Below are positions 45,197 to 53,084 of a stretch of DNA of 64,000 nt, one piece after another. Source of the DNA: Rhodobacter sp. (GTDB lineage Bacteria > Pseudomonadota > Alphaproteobacteria > Rhodobacterales > Rhodobacteraceae); contig JACKKF010000007.1 of the NCBI GenBank assembly GCA_020637555.1, positions 62,001-126,000 on the forward strand, in the 5' to 3' direction. A model generated the notes under the pieces. That model had not been told where the DNA came from. It saw only the letters and a list, made by a program, of their open reading frames with translations, and did not search any database. The number at the start of each line of letters is the position of its first letter. The stretch's first letter is position 1. A program made the translations under genes and the position numbers.

Positions 45197-45748
45197 TCAA
45201 AGATCGCCGGGTTCGATCGCCAGCAGGTCCGGTATCCGGCGGTGAACCCGGCCCAGCAAGGCGGCCAGGGTCGCCACCTCGTCGTGGCTGAGGTCGGACA
45301 GCATCAGCGCCTCGCGGCGTCGGGCGACGACGATGATGCGGTCGTGCATGTCCCAGCCCGCCGCGGTCAGTTCGACCAGCTTGCGGTGGTTGTGCGGGTC
45401 CTCCTGCCAGCTTCGCACCAGATCGCGCTGTTCCAGCGCCTTCAGCGCGCGGCTCGCCGCGGCCTTGTCCAGGCCGATCACCTGGCAGACGCGATAGGCG
45501 GTGATCCGCGGTTCGATCGCCAGCATCGCGATGATCCGCCATTCGGTCACGCCGACACCGAACTCCCTGAGATACAGGCCCGAGGAACTGCGCGACCACT
45601 TGTTGCCGATCGCGCTGATCAGGAACGGAATGTAGCCCTCGAGATCCAGCACCCGATGCCCGTCACGCTCACGCGCGGGCAGGTTCGTCCCGGCGTCCTC
45701 GACGTCAGGCTGCGACCCGGGTCGCGGGCTTTTGGAACGCTCGTTCAT
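45197..45748 (-). CDS. MarR-family transcriptional regulator
   Basis: This 183-residue winged-HTH regulator includes ITAYRVCQVIGLDKAAASRA for the recognition region and RKLVELTAAGWDMHDRI for the wing. A hydrophilic ~35-residue N-terminus precedes the fold. The start at 45748 was chosen because upstream sequence in frame is intergenic and arginine-rich. It converges with the demethylase operon. MarR proteins such as CouR, FerR and HcaR respond to aroyl-CoA ligands, so control of the adjacent operon is a reasonable inference. The operator pair noted upstream of that operon is a candidate target. Confidence 0.88.
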   Translation of the reverse strand: MNERSKSPRPGSQPDVEDAGTNLPARERDGHRVLDLEGYIPFLISAIGNKWSRSSSGLYLREFGVGVTEWRIIAMLAIEPRITAYRVCQVIGLDKAAASRALKALEQRDLVRSWQEDPHNHRKLVELTAAGWDMHDRIIVVARRREALMLSDLSHDEVATLAALLGRVHRRIPDLLAIEPGDL

Positions 45749-45888
45749 TCCCGTCCTCAGTTCAGATCGGCTCACCGCATGTCGCCGTCGGATACGACGT
45801 GGAACTGCCGTTTTTCTCTTAGCGTGGATGGCTTTGGCAGGGCAAGGCTTGTCACGCCGCCGCTCGTGCCGCCCCGGGTCTGAGCGGT

Positions 45889-46737
45889 CTATCGGCGCTG
45901 GTCCAGCCAGGTGCTGATCGCCATGGCGACCTCGGCCGGTTTCTGGTGGCAGATCCAGTGGTCGGCCCCCGGAATGCGCCGGACCGTCAGGTCGGGGCAC
46001 CAGGCATCCAGACCGTCCAGGCAGACGGGCAGCAACGCGGTGTCGTCCTCGCCCCAGAGAACCAGGTGCGGCGGGCGTATCAGCCCGGCGTCGACCGGAA
46101 GCAGCGGCAGGTCCAGCGGTCTTCCGGCCTCGGCCACCCGCAGCGGTGTCGCGCGATACCAGTTCACCATGCCGGTCAGCCGCCCGGGGCGGGACCATTC
46201 GGCGCGATAGGCCTCCAGCACCGGACCCGACAGCCAGCGCATGTCCATCCTGGCCGCGAACAGGCGCTGCAATCCGGCGAAGCCATCGGCTGCGAGGCGC
46301 TCCTCGGCCCTGGGGTCGCGCAGGTATTCGATATAGGCCGAGGCCACGGATTGCGCGCCGCCCTTGGCCAGTTCGCGCTGGAACGGGCCGGGGTGGACGC
46401 CATTGACCACGATCAGCGCCGAGACCAGATCGGGGCGCCGGATCGCCAGCGCATAGGCGACCGCCGCGCCCCAGTCATGCGCCACCACGGGCAAGGGCGC
46501 GCCGATCTCGTCGATCAGCGCGGCGATGTCGCCGGTCAGCGCGCCGATGCGATAGGCCTCGACCTCGGGCGGGGCGGGGCTCAGGCCATAGCCGCGCTGA
46601 TCGGGGGCGATGCAGCGATAGCCCGGCAGATGCGCGGCGACCTCGGCCCAGGCGCCGCCGTATTCGGGAAAGCCATGCAGCAGCAGGAGCGGCGGGGCGT
46701 CAGGCGGTCCCCAGGTGTGCAGGTGAAGCGCGGTCAT
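45889..46737 (-). CDS. Alpha/beta hydrolase, epoxide-hydrolase-like
   Basis: This 282-residue alpha/beta hydrolase has the HGFPEYGGAW oxyanion motif at the N-terminus. The nucleophile elbow is VVAHDWGAAVAYALA, where Asp rather than Ser takes the nucleophile place, as in epoxide hydrolases and haloalkane dehalogenases. A late GADHW provides the His. The cap domain lies between about residues 130 and 210. The true substrate is unknown. It is upstream of, and in the same direction as, the MarR gene, but 140 nt separate them, so co-transcription is uncertain. Confidence 0.87.
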   Translation of the reverse strand: MTALHLHTWGPPDAPPLLLLHGFPEYGGAWAEVAAHLPGYRCIAPDQRGYGLSPAPPEVEAYRIGALTGDIAALIDEIGAPLPVVAHDWGAAVAYALAIRRPDLVSALIVVNGVHPGPFQRELAKGGAQSVASAYIEYLRDPRAEERLAADGFAGLQRLFAARMDMRWLSGPVLEAYRAEWSRPGRLTGMVNWYRATPLRVAEAGRPLDLPLLPVDAGLIRPPHLVLWGEDDTALLPVCLDGLDAWCPDLTVRRIPGADHWICHQKPAEVAMAISTWLDQRR

Positions 46738-46742
46738 GCGGG

Positions 46743-46780
46743 CAAGCGTGGCGCGGCAGCCCCCGGGCTGTCAACGCTTG
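46743..46780. repeat. Nested inverted repeat before the alpha/beta hydrolase gene
   Basis: CAAGCGT and ACGCTTG enclose a second inverted repeat CAGCCC / GGGCTG. It lies just upstream of the hydrolase start codon (46737, minus strand). On the minus strand a TTGACA lies within it, so it may overlap the promoter. Confidence 0.5.
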
Positions 46781-46951
46781 ACGCGGCGGCGGGGCGCGGC
46801 GATGGTGGGCCCATGACCCGCACCGGCCCTCAGCACGCCCGTTCTTACCGCGCCTGACAGCGCGGGCGGTTCTGTTCACCATGACGATCCACGCCCTCGC
46901 GCCGCCCCTGCGGCCCAAGGGGGCGCGGGCGGCCCCAGACCGGAGCCCCGG

Positions 46952-47374
46952 ATGATCCACCCCGCCACGCCTGACGATCTGCCCCGCCTGCTGCCGATGG
47001 TCCATGCGCTTGCCGCCCATCACGGCGACCCGGCAGCCTGCACGCTGGACGACCTGCACCGCGACCTGTTTGGACCGCGGGCCTTTCTGAGCGTGCTGAT
47101 GGCCGAGGGTGGCTATACCGCGCTCTACCCGGTCGCGCAGCTTCACTGGGGCCTGCGCGGGGTCGAGATGCACCACCTCTTTGTCACGCCCGCACAGCGC
47201 GGGGCCGGGCTGGGACGGGCGCTGGTGCAGGCCGCCGTTGCGCAGGCAAAGACCCAGGGCGCGCGCTTTCTGACGCTGGGCACGCACCCCGCGAATGACC
47301 GGGCGCGGGCGTTCTACGCCGCGCTGGGGTTCGACCGGATCGACCCGGGGCCGCGCCTCAGGCTCAAGTTCTGA
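46952..47374 (+). CDS. GNAT-family N-acetyltransferase
   Basis: This 140-residue acetyltransferase fold begins MIHPATPDDLPRLLPMVHAL. The acetyl-CoA loop is VTPAQRGAGLGRALVQAAV, and the C-terminal FYAALGFDRI is typical. The substrate is not predictable. It stands alone upstream of the DUF1330 gene, 51 nt away. Confidence 0.87.
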   Translation: MIHPATPDDLPRLLPMVHALAAHHGDPAACTLDDLHRDLFGPRAFLSVLMAEGGYTALYPVAQLHWGLRGVEMHHLFVTPAQRGAGLGRALVQAAVAQAKTQGARFLTLGTHPANDRARAFYAALGFDRIDPGPRLRLKF

Positions 47375-47425
47375 CTTGCGCCCACCGGCGCCCGGGGCCA
47401 CCTTGCCCAAAATGGAGGAATACCG

Positions 47426-47719
47426 ATGCCGAAAGCCTATTGGGTCGCCCATGTCGATGTCGAAGACCCCGAGATCTATGCGAAATATCGCGAGGCGAAT
47501 GCCGTAGCCTTCGGCAAATACGGAGCCCGGTTCCTGATCCGCGGGGCGCCCCATCAGCAGATGGAGGGCGACTGCCGCGCCCGCACCGTGGTGATCGAGT
47601 TCAAGGACATGGAAACGGCGCTGGCGTGCTTCCACTCGCCCGAATATCAGGCGGCCAAGGCGATCCGCGACCCGATCTCGACCGCTGACATGGTCATTGT
47701 CGAAGGGTATGAGGGCTAG
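47426..47719 (+). CDS. DUF1330 protein
   Basis: This 97-residue dimeric alpha-beta barrel-type protein has the DUF1330 pattern: KAYWVAHVDVEDPEIYAKY at the start, the PHQQMEG turn, FKDMETALACFHSPEY and the C-terminal VEGYEG. A GGAGGA site lies 6 nt before the ATG. Function of the family is unclear. It lies 53 nt upstream of hisB in the same direction. Confidence 0.88.
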   Translation: MPKAYWVAHVDVEDPEIYAKYREANAVAFGKYGARFLIRGAPHQQMEGDCRARTVVIEFKDMETALACFHSPEYQAAKAIRDPISTADMVIVEGYEG

Positions 47720-47772
47720 TCAAGCGCGCCGCCCCGGCCTATACCGGCGCCGTTCCAGCGACGGATAAGACC

Positions 47773-48360
47773 ATGCGCAGCGCCACCATCACCCGCAAGA
47801 CCAGCGAGACCGAGATCACCGTCACGCTCGATGTCGACGGCACGGGCCGTTATGACAACCAGACCGGGGTCGGCTTCTTTGATCACATGCTGGACCAGTT
47901 GGCCCGGCACGCGCTGTTCGACCTGACCGTCCGCGCCGACGGCGACCTGCATATCGACGATCACCACACGGTCGAGGACACGGGCATCGCCATCGGTCAG
48001 GCCCTTGCGCGGGCGCTGGGCGACAAGCGGGGCATCCGGCGTTACGGGGAATGCACGCTGCCGATGGATGACGCCCAGGTGCGCTGTGCGCTCGATCTGT
48101 CGGGGCGGCCGTTCCTGGTGTGGAACGTCAGCCTGCCCACGCAGAAGATCGGCACCTTCGACACCGAACTGGTGCGCGAATTCTTCCAGGCCTTCAGCAC
48201 GCATGGCGGCATCACGCTGCATCTGGATCAGGTGCACGGCGTGAACAGCCACCACATTGCCGAAGCCGCGTTCAAGGCCGTGGCCCGCGCCCTGCGCGAC
48301 GCCTGCGAGATCGACCCGCGCAAGGCCGACGCCGTGCCCTCGACCAAGGGCACGCTGTAG
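47773..48360 (+). CDS. hisB: Imidazoleglycerol-phosphate dehydratase
   Basis: This 195-residue enzyme catalyses the sixth committed step of histidine synthesis. Both metal-binding motifs are present: DHHTVEDTGI and the later VNSHHIAEAAFKA. Length matches the monofunctional bacterial form, without the phosphatase domain of enterics. The hisH gene begins 3 nt after its stop. Confidence 0.97.
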   Translation: MRSATITRKTSETEITVTLDVDGTGRYDNQTGVGFFDHMLDQLARHALFDLTVRADGDLHIDDHHTVEDTGIAIGQALARALGDKRGIRRYGECTLPMDDAQVRCALDLSGRPFLVWNVSLPTQKIGTFDTELVREFFQAFSTHGGITLHLDQVHGVNSHHIAEAAFKAVARALRDACEIDPRKADAVPSTKGTL

Positions 48361-48363
48361 GCC

Positions 48364-49002
48364 ATGCTGACGGTTCTGGTCGACTACGAAAGCGGCAATC
48401 TGCATTCGGCGCAGAAGGCCTTTGAACGCATGGCGCGTGAAACCGATGGCGGCACCGTGCTGGTCAGCAACCGGCCCGAGGATGTCTTGCGCGCCGACCG
48501 CATCGTGCTGCCCGGCGACGGCGCCTTTCCGGCGTGCCGGCGGGAACTGGCGGCCGTGCCCGGCATGGTCGACGCCCTGACCGAGGCCGTGATCCAGCGC
48601 GGGCGCCCCTTTCTGGGCATTTGCGTGGGGATGCAGTTGCTGGCGACGACCGGGCACGAATATGCCGAAACGCCGGGTCTGGGCTGGATCGGTGGCGATG
48701 TGCGGCGCATCACCCCCTCCGACCCTGCGCTGAAGGTGCCGCACATGGGATGGAACGACATGGTTCTGGATCGGCCCCACCCGGTTCTGGCCGGGCTGGC
48801 GACGGGCGATCACGCCTATTTCGTTCATTCCTACCGGTTTCAGGTGGCCGATCCCGCGCATCTGCTGGCGCATGTGGAGTATGGCGGACCGGTCACGGCC
48901 ATTGTCGGGCGGGACACCATTCTGGGCACCCAGTTCCATCCGGAAAAGAGCCAGGCGGCGGGACTCCGCCTGATCGGGAATTTCCTGGGCTGGCGGCCCT
49001 GA
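48364..49002 (+). CDS. hisH: Imidazole glycerol phosphate synthase subunit HisH
   Basis: This 212-residue glutamine amidotransferase supplies ammonia to HisF. The catalytic Cys87 is in LGICVGMQLLAT, and the His-Glu pair is in QFHPEKSQ near the C-terminus. It is 3 nt after hisB. hisA and hisF, which often follow in Rhodobacterales, are not next; the following gene is a MurA-like enzyme. Confidence 0.96.
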   Translation: MLTVLVDYESGNLHSAQKAFERMARETDGGTVLVSNRPEDVLRADRIVLPGDGAFPACRRELAAVPGMVDALTEAVIQRGRPFLGICVGMQLLATTGHEYAETPGLGWIGGDVRRITPSDPALKVPHMGWNDMVLDRPHPVLAGLATGDHAYFVHSYRFQVADPAHLLAHVEYGGPVTAIVGRDTILGTQFHPEKSQAAGLRLIGNFLGWRP

Positions 49003-49073
49003 GCGCACGGTATTGTCGGTTTTCGTGAGGGCAGAGTTTTGCTAGCTCTCGCTCAAAGGGCAGAGGGTAGAGA

Positions 49074-50384
49074 ATGGCGCAGGCGCAACCGCACGAACGC
49101 ATCCAGTATATTGTCGAAGGCGGACACCGGCTTTCGGGCACGATCGAGCCGTCGGGCAACAAGAACGCCGCGCTGCCGATCGTGGCGGCGGCGCTGCTCA
49201 CCGACCAGACGGTCACCTTGACCAATGTGCCGCGCATCCGCGACATCGAGGTTTTGGTCGAACTGATCCAGTCGGTCGGGGCCGAGGCGCGCTGGCTGGA
49301 GCGCAACGCGCTCGAAATCCGCGCCGCCCATCTGCGCCCCGCCGATCTGGACCCCGATCTCTGTGCACGGGTGCGGGCCTCGATCCTGCTGGCCGGGCCG
49401 ATGCTGGCGCGCTGCGGCGAGGTCGTCCTGCCGCCGCCCGGTGGGGACGTGATCGGCCGGCGCCGGGTGGATACGCATTTCCTGGCGCTGGAACAGCTGG
49501 GTGCCGAGATCAGCGTCAACGGGCACTACCGCTTCAAGGCCGCGACGTTGCGCGGCGCGGATGTGTTCCTGGACGAACCCTCGGTCACCGCGACTGAAAA
49601 TGCGCTTTGCGCCGCGGTTTGCGCCGAGGGCGTGACGATCCTGCGCAACTGCGCGTCCGAGCCCCATGTGCAGGATCTCGCGCGGTTCCTGATGGCGATG
49701 GGGGCGACGATCGAAGGGGTCGGCACCAACACCATGACCATTCACGGTGGGGCCCGGCTGACCGGTTGCACCCATCGGATCGGCACCGATCACATCGAGG
49801 TCGGCTCGCTGATCGGCCTGGCGGCGGTCACGAAATCCGAGATCACGATCCGGAATGCGGGGGTCGAGCATCTGCGCTCGACACTCATGGGGTTCGGCCG
49901 TCTGGGCATCCGCTGCGAGGTGCGTGGCGACGATCTGTTCATTCCCGCCGATCAGGAAATGCGCGTGCAGGCGGACTTTGGCGGCCATATCCCGACGATT
50001 TCGGACCAGCCTTGGCCTGCTTTTCCGGCTGACACGATGTCCATCGCCATCGTGACCGCCACCCAATGCGAAGGGGTGGTGATGATGTTCGAAAAAATGT
50101 TCGAAAGCCGGATGTTCTTTGTGGACAAGCTGATCGCCATGGGCGCGCGGATCGTGCTGTGTGACCCGCATCGCGCAATCGTTGCCGGTCCGTCGGCGAT
50201 GCGTGGTTCGCGGCTGGAAAGCCCGGACATCCGCGCCGGCATGGCGATGCTGATCGCCGCGATGTGTGCCGAGGGGACCTCGACCATCAACAACGCGCAG
50301 CAGATCGAACGCGGCTATGAACGCATTGACGAACGTCTGAATGCGATGGGCGCGAAGATCACCCGCGTGCCGCCGCGCGGCTGA
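49074..50384 (+). CDS. murA: UDP-N-acetylglucosamine 1-carboxyvinyltransferase, atypical
   Basis: This 436-residue EPSP-synthase-fold enzyme would transfer enolpyruvate to UDP-GlcNAc. The N-terminal IEPSGNKNAALPIVAAALL is family-typical. At the mobile active-site loop it reads LPPPGGDVIGRRRVDTH, so Asp125 replaces the usual Cys, and PPP and RRR differ from the canonical PGGCxIGARPVD. Asp at this position is known to confer fosfomycin insensitivity in other MurA enzymes. Sequence divergence suggests a paralogue beside a canonical MurA elsewhere, not visible here. It starts 71 nt after hisH with a GAGGG-type site. Confidence 0.82.
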   Translation: MAQAQPHERIQYIVEGGHRLSGTIEPSGNKNAALPIVAAALLTDQTVTLTNVPRIRDIEVLVELIQSVGAEARWLERNALEIRAAHLRPADLDPDLCARVRASILLAGPMLARCGEVVLPPPGGDVIGRRRVDTHFLALEQLGAEISVNGHYRFKAATLRGADVFLDEPSVTATENALCAAVCAEGVTILRNCASEPHVQDLARFLMAMGATIEGVGTNTMTIHGGARLTGCTHRIGTDHIEVGSLIGLAAVTKSEITIRNAGVEHLRSTLMGFGRLGIRCEVRGDDLFIPADQEMRVQADFGGHIPTISDQPWPAFPADTMSIAIVTATQCEGVVMMFEKMFESRMFFVDKLIAMGARIVLCDPHRAIVAGPSAMRGSRLESPDIRAGMAMLIAAMCAEGTSTINNAQQIERGYERIDERLNAMGAKITRVPPRG

Positions 50385-50397
50385 GGCGCGGCGTCGC

Positions 50398-50414
50398 GGC
50401 CGGTGCCACCGGCC
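50398..50414. other. Palindromic hairpin between convergent genes
   Basis: GGCCGGTG-C-CACCGGCC is a perfect 8-bp inverted repeat 13 nt after the murA-like stop and just before the end of the convergent glutamate-synthase-like gene. No T-run follows, so its role as a terminator is uncertain. Confidence 0.45.
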
Positions 50415-50425
50415 GGGCGCGGTGG

Positions 50426-52039
50426 TCAGACCCCCTCGTCGAAGGGTTCGAAACTGTCCGGACTGGCGCGGCGCCACCGTTTGAGATAGCCGAAGCGTTC
50501 GTCATCCTCGCGCAGCAGGAAGCCGTCGGGCATGTAGGGATAGACGTCTTCGCCGGTGACCATCTCGCGCTCGTTCTCGCGCATCATCAGGTGCCAGGGC
50601 AAAAAGCCCGACGGGTGCGTCAGACCGGCGGCCCCGGTCATGTCGCCCAGGGCTTTGAGCGTGTTGCGATGGAAGTTGGCGACGCGCTGGGCCTTGTCGG
50701 GAACGACCAGCGCGCGCTGGCGGCTCTTGTCCTGGGTGGCAACCCCGGTCGGGCAGTGATTGGTGTGGCATGACTGGGCCTGGATGCAGCCGATCGAGAA
50801 CATGAAGCCGCGCGCCGAATTGGCCCAGTCGGCGCCGAGGGCCAGGGCCTTTGCGATGTCGAAGGCGGTGACCAGCTTGGCCGATGCGCCGATCCTGACC
50901 CTGTCGCGCAGGCCGGCGCCCCGCAGCGCGTTATGGGCAAAGGTCAGCCCGTCGACCAGCGGCATCCCCATGTGATTGGCGAATTCCAGCGGTGCCGCGC
51001 CAGTGCCGCCTTCCTTGCCATCGATGACGATGAAGTCGGGCGTGATGCCGGTTTTCAGCATCGCCTTGACCATGCACATGAATTCGCGCCGGTGACCGAT
51101 GCACAGCTTGAAGCCGACGGGCTTTCCATCCGACAGCTCGCGCAGCCGGGCGATGAATTCCATCAGTTCCACGGGGGTCGAAAACGCCGAATGGCCGTCG
51201 GGCGAATGGCAATCCACGCCCATCGGCACGCCGCGCGCCTCGGCGATCTCGGGGGTGATCTTGGCGGCCGGAAGGATGCCGCCTTGCCCCGGTTTCGCGC
51301 CCTGGCTCAGCTTGATCTCGATCATCTTGACCTGCGGGTCGGCGGCGACGGCGCGAAACTTTTCGGGGTCGAACTGGCCGTCGGGCGTGCGGCAGCCGAA
51401 ATAGCCGGTGCCGACCTCATAGATCAGATCGCCGCCGCCTTCGCGGTGATAGCGCGAGATCCCCCCTTCGCCGGTGTCCTGCGCGAAGCCGCCGATCCTT
51501 GCACCCCGGTTGAGGGCCGAGATCGCGTTGGCGGAGAGCGCGCCAAAGGACATCGCCGAGATGTTGTAAAGCGACAGGTCATACGGATGCTTGCAGTCGG
51601 GCCCGCCGACGAGCACGCGAAAATCGGTGTTCTCGATCTTTCGCGGGCGGATCGAGTGGGTCAGCCATTGATACCCGCCATCATAGACGCTGACCTTGGT
51701 GCCAAAGGGGCGCTTGTCCTCGACATTCTTGGACCGCTGATAGACGATGTTGCGCGCCTCGCGGGTGAAGGGTTCCTCGTCGAAATCGCTTTCCAGCAGA
51801 TACTGGCGGATTTCCGGGCGGATCATCTCGAAGAAATAGCGCAGGTGGCCCAGGATCGGATAATTGCGCAAGATCGCGTGCCGCGATTGCAGCATGTCAT
51901 AGATCCCCAAAGCGGCCAGCGCGCCGAAGATCACCAGGGGCAACCAGAACGCGCCCGACCAGGTCAGCGCGATGGCCGAGACCAGGGTCAGCACGACGCA
52001 GGCGATGAGGGTGGAAAAGCGCAGCAGGCGCGAAATCAT
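50426..52039 (-). CDS. Membrane-anchored FMN-binding glutamate-synthase-like protein
   Basis: This 537-residue protein has two N-terminal hydrophobic segments (about 5-25 and 30-48) and a central FMN/TIM-barrel domain of the GltB type, with stretches ISAMSFGALSANAISAL, IKLSQGAKPGQGG and DGKEGGTGAAPLEF. Three clustered cysteines, in GCIQAQSCHTNHCPTGVA, match the 3Fe-4S site of glutamate synthase. There is no N-terminal glutaminase domain. The true acceptor and substrate are unknown; family members are widespread and often called glutamate synthase by fold only. It converges with the murA-like gene. Confidence 0.85.
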   Translation of the reverse strand: MISRLLRFSTLIACVVLTLVSAIALTWSGAFWLPLVIFGALAALGIYDMLQSRHAILRNYPILGHLRYFFEMIRPEIRQYLLESDFDEEPFTREARNIVYQRSKNVEDKRPFGTKVSVYDGGYQWLTHSIRPRKIENTDFRVLVGGPDCKHPYDLSLYNISAMSFGALSANAISALNRGARIGGFAQDTGEGGISRYHREGGGDLIYEVGTGYFGCRTPDGQFDPEKFRAVAADPQVKMIEIKLSQGAKPGQGGILPAAKITPEIAEARGVPMGVDCHSPDGHSAFSTPVELMEFIARLRELSDGKPVGFKLCIGHRREFMCMVKAMLKTGITPDFIVIDGKEGGTGAAPLEFANHMGMPLVDGLTFAHNALRGAGLRDRVRIGASAKLVTAFDIAKALALGADWANSARGFMFSIGCIQAQSCHTNHCPTGVATQDKSRQRALVVPDKAQRVANFHRNTLKALGDMTGAAGLTHPSGFLPWHLMMRENEREMVTGEDVYPYMPDGFLLREDDERFGYLKRWRRASPDSFEPFDEGV

Positions 52040-52188
52040 GACAGCTCCCGTTTCGACGCCCCGGTTCGGGTGCGTCCGTGGCGGGCAGTCTGATCCGCGG
52101 GTGTTGCGAAACGGTGAAGGCCGCCAGGCGCGTCGGGGCTTTCGGGAACCCTAGCCAGACAGGGCCTGTGTGGCCACCCTGAATCGGG

Positions 52189-52986
52189 TCAGCGGAACTG
52201 AGGCGTGCGCTTCTGCATACCGGCCATGACGGCCTCGATCTGGTTGGCAGAGCCGATGATCGCCGCCTGCAGCCGCGCTTCCAGGGCGAGTTGTGCATCA
52301 TCGCCGGGCCAGGCCGCGCGCACCAGCGCCTTGGCGCCGCGCGTGGCCTCGGGCGAGCGGGCGGCGATGTCGCGCGCCAGGGCACGGGCCGCGTCCAGCG
52401 GGCGTTCGGCGGTGCGCGTGACCAGACCCAGGGACTGGGCCTCGGGCGCCTGCAGGACACGGGCGGACAGGATCAGGTCCAGCGCCTGATCGGCGCGCAT
52501 CAGCCCGGGCAGCAGTTTCGTAAGCCCCATGTCGGGGATCAGGCCCCAGCGCATTTCCATGATGGAAAGCTGGGTATCGGGTGCCGCGATGCGCATGTCC
52601 GCCCCCAGCGCCAGCTGCATTCCGGCGCCATAGGCGACGCCGTGCAGCGCCGCGATCACTGGCACCGGCAGATCGGCCCAGACGGTGCAAGGGCGTTGAA
52701 AGCGGTTCGCCGCCTGCCCCGGCGGGGGCGCGACGATCTCGGCCCGCAGGGCATCGAGCCGGCCGGCGAACCCTGCCAGCATCGCCGTGTCGATCCCCGC
52801 GCTGAACGCCCGTCCGGCACCGGTCAGGACCACGGCGCGCAGGCCGGGTTCCTCCATCAGGCGCTCGCCGGCCCGGGCGACCTGCGTGAACATCGCCTCG
52901 TCCCAGGCGTTCATCTTTTCGGCGCGGTTCAGGGTGACCTCGGCCACGCCGTTTTCGATGGTGATCGTTACGCGGTTGTCGGTCAT
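52189..52986 (-). CDS. Crotonase-family enoyl-CoA hydratase/isomerase
   Basis: This 265-residue crotonase-fold protein has both oxyanion-hole elements: GRAFSAGIDTAML and HGVAYGAGMQLALGADMRIA. It has the acidic region SIMEMRWGLIPDMG at the usual Glu/Asp positions. The substrate cannot be told. It stands alone on the minus strand. A role in the aromatic operon 8 kb away would be speculative. Confidence 0.87.
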   Translation of the reverse strand: MTDNRVTITIENGVAEVTLNRAEKMNAWDEAMFTQVARAGERLMEEPGLRAVVLTGAGRAFSAGIDTAMLAGFAGRLDALRAEIVAPPPGQAANRFQRPCTVWADLPVPVIAALHGVAYGAGMQLALGADMRIAAPDTQLSIMEMRWGLIPDMGLTKLLPGLMRADQALDLILSARVLQAPEAQSLGLVTRTAERPLDAARALARDIAARSPEATRGAKALVRAAWPGDDAQLALEARLQAAIIGSANQIEAVMAGMQKRTPQFR

Positions 52987-53084
52987 GGCGTGCTCTCCCG
53001 GTCTCAGGCCCCCGGGATCGGGCGCCTGGTGTCACGGCACGCTGACGCAGGCGTGGCGCCCGGGCAAGCGGAACGTGGCGGCAG

